Positions 51,657 through 58,181 of a DNA stretch of 58,181 bases are shown piece by piece. Position 1 is the stretch's first letter, and every line of letters starts with the position of its first letter. A model generated the notes under the pieces. The model had not been told where the DNA came from and did not search any database. It was given only the letters and a program-made list of their open reading frames with translations. Source of the DNA: Fibrobacter sp. (GTDB lineage Bacteria; Fibrobacterota; Fibrobacteria; Fibrobacterales; Fibrobacteraceae). A program made the translations under genes and the position numbers. The stretch lies in NCBI GenBank assembly GCA_017965445.1, contig JAGCPZ010000007.1, positions 1 through 58,181 of the forward strand, read 5' to 3'.

Positions 51657-52898
51657 TTAATCCTTGACACAACGGACTGCAAAACCGTATTTTTTAGAAG
51701 CCGAGGGCAAAACAGCATCGTCACCATAATACAAATGTATATAGGCAGCGGATCTTTCACTGTTTTCGTCTTGTGTAGAAGTCCAAAAAAACGTAGAGAT
51801 CCCTTCGTGTTCATAGACATTATATTCATCCCTATCACCGACCGGAAAGGCCGAGAAGCCATAACTATCCGTACCGGCTCCATTACTGGTCCAACCATTG
51901 ACAGTTTTGAGCATTTTTGAAGCCGTATCGTAACCACCTACTGAATTGTACAATGTCATGCCCTCGTTTCGCGTAGGCAGATGCCAGCCACTGGGGCACG
52001 CATTCAACGCAGCAGACCAAGTATAAAAACGACCATATTTTGCGCAGTACCTTGCTTCGTCATTGTAACAAAAGCTTTGTTTCACTGCATAGTTCAAATT
52101 TTGAGCCATCCACACTTGCTTTCCAATTTTCACAGTTTTATATTCTTGACCATCACGCTTATCGGTCAACGTTCCATACTCACAATTATCCGCGCTTTCC
52201 GTCTTGCAGGCAGATACAGCCGAATCTTCCACAAGAATATATGACCTCAACGAATCATTTTCACCCTGGACACAGCGGACAGGAAATGCGTTGTTCTTAC
52301 CTTCATATAAATCCAATTGTACAATATTGGAGTAAGCGCCCGTGTGCATCACGTACGCATATCTGGCTCCATTCTCAGTAGAGCTCCAGAAATCCGAAAG
52401 CCACTCCTTGTTTATATATTCTCCACTTGCAGACCTACCACCAATAGGAAGCACAGTAAAACCGTAATCATCTGTACCATTGAGATCTTTTAACCAACCA
52501 CTCGTGGACTTGAGCATACGCCCTGCCGTTGCAGAATCTCCTAATGCATCCACTAAAGTTTTAAAATCAGCTATAAGGGGCAAATGCCAACCTTCAGGAC
52601 AAGCTCTCATCGCCGCATTCCACTCATAAAAACGGCCATACGTTGCGCAATATTCGACGGAATCATTATAGCAATAGCTCTTTTCCGTTTCATAGTTCAG
52701 GTTTTCCGCCATCCAGACTTGTTTACCAATCTTAACGGTCCTATATGTTTTTCCATCACGGGAGTCCGTCATCGGATTTATAAATGTATCCGACGAACCG
52801 CCCGCGAGGTCATCACCCGCGATATTATCGCCCACACAAGCCGTCAAAAGCAATGTCAAGGCGGCAATTATAAACAAACCTTTTTTCAATTCAATCAT
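51657..52898 (-). CDS. Short lipoprotein made of two FISUMP domains
   Basis: 413 aa from ATG 52898 (MIELKKGLFIIAALTLLLTAC, lipobox Cys about 21). Unlike the other FISUMP lipoproteins it lacks the ~300-residue N-terminal region. Domains begin at about residue 34 (MTDSRDGKTYRTVKIGKQVWM) and 241 (LTDKRDGQEYKTVKIGKQVWM). The upstream bases match those of the gene at 56706, but the GAGG ribosome site there reads AATG here. Last gene of cassette C, probably translated by coupling. No terminator seen in the 28-nt gap to the convergent gene. Confidence 0.8.
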   Translation of the reverse strand: MIELKKGLFIIAALTLLLTACVGDNIAGDDLAGGSSDTFINPMTDSRDGKTYRTVKIGKQVWMAENLNYETEKSYCYNDSVEYCATYGRFYEWNAAMRACPEGWHLPLIADFKTLVDALGDSATAGRMLKSTSGWLKDLNGTDDYGFTVLPIGGRSASGEYINKEWLSDFWSSTENGARYAYVMHTGAYSNIVQLDLYEGKNNAFPVRCVQGENDSLRSYILVEDSAVSACKTESADNCEYGTLTDKRDGQEYKTVKIGKQVWMAQNLNYAVKQSFCYNDEARYCAKYGRFYTWSAALNACPSGWHLPTRNEGMTLYNSVGGYDTASKMLKTVNGWTSNGAGTDSYGFSAFPVGDRDEYNVYEHEGISTFFWTSTQDENSERSAAYIHLYYGDDAVLPSASKKYGFAVRCVKD

Positions 52899-52943
52899 TG
52901 TTATCAAATTTACATTCAATTTTTTGATAAACCAATGAAAATT

Positions 52944-53960
52944 TTATTCATTCAAACATTTATCGATTTGTCTATTAATAAAAGCCTTGTTGGAATCGAG
53001 CTTGGCCTGGTAACGCGGGTTGACGATAGTATCGCCGTCACAAATTTGTTTTGTGGCGACAAATTCGCTCCCTGTGGGAATTATTTGGACGTTTGAATCG
53101 AGGCACGCATTTTGCGAATCCGATAGTCCGCCACCCTTTGCTTTTTTCACGCTGTCAATCAATACAATTTTTGCGTCATTATACTTGTCTTTAATTTCTC
53201 CAACAGCTTGTTTATCCGGCCCACTTAAGAAAAACGTACCATTTGAAACAAAATCATCTTTCTGGCAATAAGGAGACGGGCGCTCACTTGGGTATTTTTC
53301 ATAGAAATCATCGTATGTATAAATAACACTGTCCTTTACGACATGAGATTCGCCTTCATACGTATAACCGTCTGAACATTTGAACGAACGCTTTGCCATT
53401 GTAGCAAAGCTAACTCCATAAAGAGCGCCATAGTTTTCAACAGCTCTTTCAAGGTCTTCCTCCATACGGTCAAGTTCTTCAATTGTACGGGTCTTGTTGT
53501 TCTTTAATTTATCCATTAGTTCAGTAGGGTTACTTCCAAGACTAACCTGAATTTGCTGCGTTTCGACTCTGCATGTTACACTCGTATCATACGCAAGCCT
53601 ATAAGGTGTCGGCAGTTCCACACTCGAACTGGACTGAACTTTTTCAAGCGAACTAGAAGAACTCGATTCCACAACACTGCTAGAACTTGCCGCCGCCTCG
53701 GACGAACTGATTTCTGGAGCGGTTTCAGAAGAGCTAACTTCTGAAATCGTTTCGGATGAACTAGTCTCGGCCTCATTTACAGACGAACTGCTTGCCAAAA
53801 CGGATTCCCCGTTGCTTTCAGAACTCACTTCAGGATGAATAGCAGGCGGTGTGTCCTGACCTATTGTCGGGAACACGGCCTCGTTTTCACTTGTACAGCT
53901 CGTCCAAAAGAACGCCGTCGTCGTAAGTAAAAGTTTTTTCCAGTGTTTGCGAATATTCAT
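52944..53960 (-). CDS. Serine-rich-linker lipoprotein of unknown function
   Basis: 338 aa. Lipobox FWTSC (Cys about 22). Residues 45-115 are a serine/glutamate linker (ASSSSVNEAETSSSE...). The C-terminal domain (LAYDTSVTCRVETQQIQVSL..., helical KNNKTRTIEELDRMEEDLERAVENYG, then SFKCSDGYTYEGESHV) has four or more cysteines likely in disulfides. No domain recognised. Ribosome site GAGGTAGG overlaps the stop of the upstream gene, so it is coupled in cassette C. Confidence 0.7.
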   Translation of the reverse strand: MNIRKHWKKLLLTTTAFFWTSCTSENEAVFPTIGQDTPPAIHPEVSSESNGESVLASSSSVNEAETSSSETISEVSSSETAPEISSSEAAASSSSVVESSSSSSLEKVQSSSSVELPTPYRLAYDTSVTCRVETQQIQVSLGSNPTELMDKLKNNKTRTIEELDRMEEDLERAVENYGALYGVSFATMAKRSFKCSDGYTYEGESHVVKDSVIYTYDDFYEKYPSERPSPYCQKDDFVSNGTFFLSGPDKQAVGEIKDKYNDAKIVLIDSVKKAKGGGLSDSQNACLDSNVQIIPTGSEFVATKQICDGDTIVNPRYQAKLDSNKAFINRQIDKCLNE

Positions 53961-53964
53961 AGGC

Positions 53965-56706
53965 CTACCTCAACCTCTTTGCACTTTTCTTATAATAAGT
54001 CACAATTTTGATTTTATAGGCATAATCGTAGTACCAGTTGCCCAATATCACCGCATCACCTATCTTAGCAGCATCTACGATTACAGTGACTTCGTATTTT
54101 GCCAAATCCGTTTCATAGGTATAGTAATAAGTCGGCTTTTCAGTAGAATCTACTTTATTCAGGACAAATCCTTTTTCTTTCAGCACGAATTTTAGTTTTT
54201 CCACACTATCTGCAAGTACTTTCATCTTTTCTTCGTTTGGCGGATCGTCCATCGTCGCTGTCGTTAAATCTTCCCTATCCACTTCACATGACACAAGCCA
54301 ATAAGTGCTTCGCAAGCTGTCGTTCCAAGAGCCTTTGCTTTTGTGAGTCGCAAAATCATTGAGGAAATTCATTTCTTCCGGCAAGTCCGTTTCGAAACGC
54401 AGAGAGTTAAAATCCGTCGATGGCAGCTCTTCAAAGCCATCCTTCAACACGACGACTTTTATATCAAAGCCAAAGCTAAACACGCGCAAATCCGCATACG
54501 AACGCTTTGTCACGGCCACTTTATAAACAAAGTTATTTTTCTGCATCGTATAGACATAGGAGGTATCGTCATAAGATGACGTAGTCAGTGAATCATTCTC
54601 CACGGCGCCTTCAAAAGAGAATCCCTTTTTCCCGAGATTATTCACCAGTTCCGCTGCAGCGACATCTCGATTAGCAGAAGAACCAAATGACGTTTTATTT
54701 GAAAAGAACCAAACCTTTTGTTTACCATCACCCATGCTCGTATAGCCTTCATTCCTGTAATTCGAATCCAAAAAAGCCAATTCAGCAGGGAGATCCGGAA
54801 CCGTATCCGTATCAAACGGGTTGTAGATGGAACTCGATGATGCAACAGAACTTGACGAGGCCGCAATAGAACTCGATGATGTAAACGAACTAGACGAAGC
54901 GATTGAACTTGATGATTTTACGCTCGAAGAACTGGATTTAACGATGGGCTTTTCAGGATTATGACTTTTCTTACCTTCGCCTTTAACACAGCGTATAGAC
55001 GCATAGTGTTTTTCCGTCACATACATATTGGTATAAGCATAAGGTAACGGTTTTTGTCTAAAAAGCAAAGCTAAAGGACCACCAAACGAATACATCATAA
55101 CATATTCCGGTTCAACAACAGTCGCCGTCCACATATATGTAAGCGTATCCAAACCAGCGCATCCACTTTCTTCATGGCACGCTCCCGCTCCAATAAGATT
55201 AAATCCAAACTTGTTCGAGGCATTCAGCTTTTCGTTGTAATCATCCCAGTCATACGCCAACAAACTAGACGACAATTTTTCTCCATCGCCGTTTTCTTCG
55301 GCAAATGCAAATAGCGTATCCCATTCAGCCTTTTCCGGAACATGCCAACCATCCGGGCACACGCCTTGACGAGGATGGAAATCACTACGGAGCCTAAATT
55401 TATCCAGTCCCAGTTCAAACGCCTGCGATGTAGTATCTAAAACTTGTTCCAAATTATACAGACGGCCAAACTTTTCACAATTTTTCTTGTCGTTGTCATA
55501 GCAACGGCTACCTTCAACGGCATAGTTCAAGTTTTCGGCCATCCAAACCTGATCGCCGATTTGAACAGTCTTATATTCTTGTCCATCACGAGAATCTTTC
55601 AGAACGCCATAAGAAATTCCCGAAGAACTGGATCCTTTTTTTGTGGAACTGGACGACGTTTCGGCAGGCTCGACATTCTTGCTACTCGATGATTTTGCTG
55701 TACCCGAACTACTAGATTTCGGCGTTTTCGAACTCGAAGACTTTCCGTCATCTGGAATATGCCAGCGGCCCTTTTCGCAAACAAAATATTCATCATAAAG
55801 TTTACTCAACTTGTTCACATTGCGCTTGGTTTCATTTTTGCGCTTATCGTTACAGACACCGAGACCGTAATTGTCCCACCAGAAGTTCGTCACGTACTTT
55901 TCGAATGACGGCACGGAATCCGCGTACTTCCAGTTTTCGACATTCTTACGCACATTCGCAATCGTTCCCTTGAGATCCACGTCGCAGGCCCAGTCCGCGA
56001 TAGCTGTCTTCGTATCGGCATCGTCCCAGCTGCCACCTTCCGCAAGCGCAATGCTGAACTCGCCCATGCGTTCGGTAAGCCCCGCCACATCGACATCGCT
56101 CTGCATCAAAACGCTCACTGCCAAGAGCGCCGCGTTGCCGTCGCCCGACTTGAAAATGTTCAAGTCTTCGGATTCCGCAAATTCGCCCTCGATAGCAAAC
56201 GAAGCCAAGATTTCTTTTTCGGCCTGTTCTTTCGCTTCCGCAATCGATTTCTTCTTTTCGGTCACCAAGTACATCACACGCTCGTATTCCAAATGCGTAA
56301 GCAAGTTGATATTCACCGTCTTGCGGTTGCTCAAATCTGTCAGTGCACGGAGCGTCACCGTACCCGAAGATTTCTTGCCGGAAATTTCGTCGCGGTAATA
56401 GCCCGACGCCTCAAGGATGGCGTACTGCGATTCCAAATTGATATCCTTGATGGCGAAGTCGCCCTTGTCGCTCTTGATGGTGCCCTTGAAGCTCTTGCCC
56501 GTCTGCTTGAGCGTAATGCCGTCCAGTTCCTGCACAGTCACCGCAGAACCCGTGACAAACGGGCCCTTCTGCGAAACGCCAGCCACTTCCCAATCTTTCA
56601 CGGCTACAACGCCCGCATCGCCCGAAGCACCGCCAGCGACATCATCGCCGGCGCAAGCCGTCAAAAGCAACGCCACCGCAGCAATTTTAAACAAACCTTT
56701 TTTCAT
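53965..56706 (-). CDS. Lipoprotein with one FISUMP domain and a duplicated C-terminal domain
   Basis: 913 aa from ATG 56706 (GAGG 6 nt upstream). Lipobox LLLTAC (Cys about 18). Shared N-terminal region (VSQKGPFVTGSAVTVQELDG, LLTHLEYERVMYLVTEKKKS) to about 300, serine linker, FISUMP from about 365 to 570 ending SIRCVKGEG, then a second serine linker (about 585-630). Two copies of a ~130-residue alpha/beta module follow, starting LPAELAFLDSNYRNEG and LPEEMNFLNDFATHKS, with TSYVYTMQKNNFVYKVAV and TYYYTYETDLAKYEVTV strands. First lipoprotein of cassette C, 20 nt after the regulator gene. Confidence 0.82.
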   Translation of the reverse strand: MKKGLFKIAAVALLLTACAGDDVAGGASGDAGVVAVKDWEVAGVSQKGPFVTGSAVTVQELDGITLKQTGKSFKGTIKSDKGDFAIKDINLESQYAILEASGYYRDEISGKKSSGTVTLRALTDLSNRKTVNINLLTHLEYERVMYLVTEKKKSIAEAKEQAEKEILASFAIEGEFAESEDLNIFKSGDGNAALLAVSVLMQSDVDVAGLTERMGEFSIALAEGGSWDDADTKTAIADWACDVDLKGTIANVRKNVENWKYADSVPSFEKYVTNFWWDNYGLGVCNDKRKNETKRNVNKLSKLYDEYFVCEKGRWHIPDDGKSSSSKTPKSSSSGTAKSSSSKNVEPAETSSSSTKKGSSSSGISYGVLKDSRDGQEYKTVQIGDQVWMAENLNYAVEGSRCYDNDKKNCEKFGRLYNLEQVLDTTSQAFELGLDKFRLRSDFHPRQGVCPDGWHVPEKAEWDTLFAFAEENGDGEKLSSSLLAYDWDDYNEKLNASNKFGFNLIGAGACHEESGCAGLDTLTYMWTATVVEPEYVMMYSFGGPLALLFRQKPLPYAYTNMYVTEKHYASIRCVKGEGKKSHNPEKPIVKSSSSSVKSSSSIASSSSFTSSSSIAASSSSVASSSSIYNPFDTDTVPDLPAELAFLDSNYRNEGYTSMGDGKQKVWFFSNKTSFGSSANRDVAAAELVNNLGKKGFSFEGAVENDSLTTSSYDDTSYVYTMQKNNFVYKVAVTKRSYADLRVFSFGFDIKVVVLKDGFEELPSTDFNSLRFETDLPEEMNFLNDFATHKSKGSWNDSLRSTYWLVSCEVDREDLTTATMDDPPNEEKMKVLADSVEKLKFVLKEKGFVLNKVDSTEKPTYYYTYETDLAKYEVTVIVDAAKIGDAVILGNWYYDYAYKIKIVTYYKKSAKRLR

Positions 56707-56726
56707 TTCAATCCTCGTTATCAAAT

Positions 56727-57560
56727 TTATATTCCATTTTTTGTTTCAAGACGTTTGCTCATCGGGAACAGTTGCATATTCAAACGATACACGCGCTCCG
56801 TTTCGTCTTCTTCAGTCGCAATCGCCACGACGCGACGGTAAAAATCAGCAATTTCCTTCTGGATGCGTCCATACGAACGTTCCGTAAGCCCCAAAACGAA
56901 CCCGGACATGCTGCGTTCGGAAAGCGGCAGGTCAATAGCCTTGATTGCAAATTCGCCCATCTGGCGTTGCAAATCACGCGCCGCCACAGGCACGGCATCT
57001 ACAGATCCCATCGTAATCGCCTTGTCCGTTTGACTGTAGTTTCCGTCCTTGTCCTTCTTCAAGAGCTTCAGCTTTGTCAACAAATTCAAAGTCTCGGTCA
57101 CTTCCGCTGCAGTGATTGACGGTTCGCAGGCGTGTGCCATTTCAAGCGGTTTCGCCCCCGGCATGTGCGGGGCAAGTTCGCGCAACACAGGATTTTTCCA
57201 TGACTTGAAATAATCGAATTCGTCATTTCCAAGCACGCGCATCTTGTGTGCATTCGCAAGCGCACAGCGTTCTTCGAAAGCAGCCCGTTTCGCGGCGTCC
57301 CCCTTCGCATGGGCATACGAGACCATCAGAACAAAATAAGTCTGTTCGAAACCGGCAAGACCCATGGCGTTCGCGACAGAACCCGCAGAGCCGACACTCA
57401 AGTTTTTCTTGCCCTCGCAGATGTACTTCAAGTAAACATCCGACGAGAATCCCGCCTTTTGCGCAAACGCATGCCAAGAAAACGCCGAAGTGCGTTTGCG
57501 TTCGTCGTAGTAATCCTGGATGTACTTGCGGTAATCTGTATATTCAACGATATCCTTCAT
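56727..57560 (-). CDS. TIGR02147-family putative transcription regulator (copy 4, cassette C)
   Basis: 277 aa. IVEYTDYRKYIQDYYDERKRTSAF; HTH WHAFAQKAGFSSDVYLKYICEGKK, with Asp at position 41 where copies 2 and 3 have Ala. The rest follows copies 2 and 3 closely (SYAHAKGDAAKRAAFEERCALANAHKMRVLGNDEFDYFKSW...). Winged-helix-like AAEVTETLNLLTKLKLLKKD. C-terminal sequence VYRLNMQLFPMSKRLETKNGI. No Shine-Dalgarno; TATATTTG ends 5 nt before ATG. First gene of cassette C. Confidence 0.85.
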   Translation of the reverse strand: MKDIVEYTDYRKYIQDYYDERKRTSAFSWHAFAQKAGFSSDVYLKYICEGKKNLSVGSAGSVANAMGLAGFEQTYFVLMVSYAHAKGDAAKRAAFEERCALANAHKMRVLGNDEFDYFKSWKNPVLRELAPHMPGAKPLEMAHACEPSITAAEVTETLNLLTKLKLLKKDKDGNYSQTDKAITMGSVDAVPVAARDLQRQMGEFAIKAIDLPLSERSMSGFVLGLTERSYGRIQKEIADFYRRVVAIATEEDETERVYRLNMQLFPMSKRLETKNGI

Positions 57561-57565
57561 GGTAT

Positions 57566-57690
57566 CAAATATAGGTTTGTTTTTGCAATTCAGAACATAA
57601 AATTTGCGTTTTTAAGTAAATTTTACCACTTTTTGTATTTTTAGCAAAATTTCAACATTTTAGAACATGAAAGAAATGTTCCTAGAACAT
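57566..57690 (-). promoter_or_regulatory. Cassette C promoter with GAACAT half-site array
   Basis: TATATTTG (57566-57573), 19-nt gap, near half-site GAACAT (57593-57598), then GAACAT (57663-57668), ATGTTC (57676-57681), CTA, GAACAT (57685-57690). The spacings 13 and 9 between distal half-sites and 32 from ATG to the near site equal those of cassette B, but every half-site has changed from GAATAC to GAACAT. Confidence 0.7.
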
Positions 57691-57695
57691 GAAAA

Positions 57696-57727
57696 CCCCG
57701 CGGCCAAACATGCCGCGGGGAATTTTT
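57696..57727 (-). terminator. Terminator between cassette C and the next FISUMP gene
   Basis: CCCCGCGGC-CAAACAT-GCCGCGGGG, 9 perfect pairs. On the minus strand TTTT follows; on the plus strand AATTTTTC follows, so it can work both ways. It ends the transcript of the gene at 57747. Confidence 0.8.
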
Positions 57728-57746
57728 CTTTACTTAAAAGTTTTAT

Positions 57747-58181
57747 TTACTCATCGTTTTTGCTAGAACTTGAAGAAGATTTAATCGCAGCAGTCGAAGG
57801 ATCACCCTTGATGCAACGTACACTCTGTCCATATTTTTTTGAACCTTGGTACAAATAGAATTTAGTATAAATGTTGTTTATATTCGAATATTGCGCTTCA
57901 TACGTACCATCCTCTTCGGAACTCCAATAATAAACATTAGAACCAACATCGCTCCAGCTAGATGTAGAAACCATCCTTCCGGTCGGAAGTGCCGCAAATC
58001 CATAGGCATCTACGCCGTTATTGTCAGCCGTTCCGGCGTAATCCCAGCCAGTCAGCGCCTTGAGGCTATCTCCGGCCACGCCAGCGTTCCCCAGAGCTAC
58101 GCTCAACAATCCCCATTCATGGAGCGTCGGCAAATGCCAGCCGTCAGGGCAAATTCCCTGCACTCCGCGATTAATTCCACA
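57747..58181 (-). CDS. FISUMP-domain protein, C-terminal part (cut by window edge)
   Basis: 145 codons, open to the right edge. It reads CGINRGVQGICPDGWHLPTLHEW, then DAYGFAALPTGRM, YYWSSEEDGTYEAQ and SVRCIKGDPS, i.e. the last two thirds of a FISUMP domain, followed by a short serine tail KSSSSSSKNDE. The N-terminus, lipobox and any upstream TIGR02147 gene are outside the window. The remaining domain differs from the complete copies in its central loops. Confidence 0.8.
   Translation of the reverse strand, partial: CGINRGVQGICPDGWHLPTLHEWGLLSVALGNAGVAGDSLKALTGWDYAGTADNNGVDAYGFAALPTGRMVSTSSWSDVGSNVYYWSSEEDGTYEAQYSNINNIYTKFYLYQGSKKYGQSVRCIKGDPSTAAIKSSSSSSKNDE

Noticed and set aside
38240..58181. 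Diversity-generating retroelement using FISUMP domains as targets
   Set aside because: No reverse transcriptase, accessory gene or template repeat is visible in the window; kept only as a genome-wide check.
1..58181. Insertion sequence, prophage or integrative element
   Set aside because: No transposase, integrase, phage structural gene or flanking target duplication was recognised; mobility signs are limited to small dispersed repeats.

Overview
The window looks like a chromosome segment of a Fibrobacter species (phylum Fibrobacterota). The main evidence is four paralogues of the TIGR02147 protein family and five lipoproteins (plus one cut by the edge) with the 'Fibrobacter succinogenes major paralogous' domain (TIGR02145, FISUMP). 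Poly-serine linkers and C-terminal sorting-like domains on secreted proteins agree with this. So does a promoter element TAnnTTTG/A, of the kind used by the FCB group, which recurs before several genes and before the tRNA. Most genes are on the minus strand.

Layout. 1-5715: an A+T-rich minus-strand cassette (SAM methyltransferase, HNH endonuclease, SF1 helicase with topoisomerase-type zinc fingers, DEDD exonuclease probably leading a RecQ-type helicase) that reads like a defence or DNA-repair module. 5716-13125: housekeeping genes, with a repeat patch, a 50-aa membrane protein and an OmpA lipoprotein, then a long minus-strand gene train hisE-hisG-(EAL protein)-recR-engB-mlaE-mlaF-pyrC. 13156-19416: secreted proteins, including a serine-rich 27-bp VNTR protein, a protein with calcium-binding repeats and an M6 metalloprotease. 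19577-22628: first TIGR02147 regulator with a lipoprotein and a TrmB-like methyltransferase. 22827-29902: patatin, then a train purA-crp-PASTA-TPR-LolB-like-nudix. 30101-38136: PBP4/DUF1460 fusion, anchored solute-binding protein, aroA, acyl-ACP thioesterase, ComEC-like lipoprotein, zinc-finger protein and tRNA-His. 38240-58181: three TIGR02147 plus FISUMP-lipoprotein cassettes in a row and the start of a fourth FISUMP gene at the edge.

The most interesting part is this last 20 kb. Each of the three cassettes starts with a TIGR02147 gene whose first codon lies 5 nt downstream of a TATATTTG box, so the mRNA is probably leaderless. Upstream of it is the same spaced set of 6-bp half-sites. Two cassettes use GAATAC and the third uses GAACAT with the same geometry, and the only change in the core of the putative recognition helix (Ala41 to Asp) follows that split. 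This suggests a family of self-regulated surface-lipoprotein switches with orthogonal operators. Between the first and second cassettes lies an apparently complete, undescribed small-RNA gene on the plus strand (promoter, two identical bulged hairpins 52 nt apart, strong terminator).

Palindromic dispersed repeats have entered or extended at least three coding regions. No transposase, integrase, CRISPR array or reverse transcriptase was seen. All functional calls come from reading the sequence; no database search was run.
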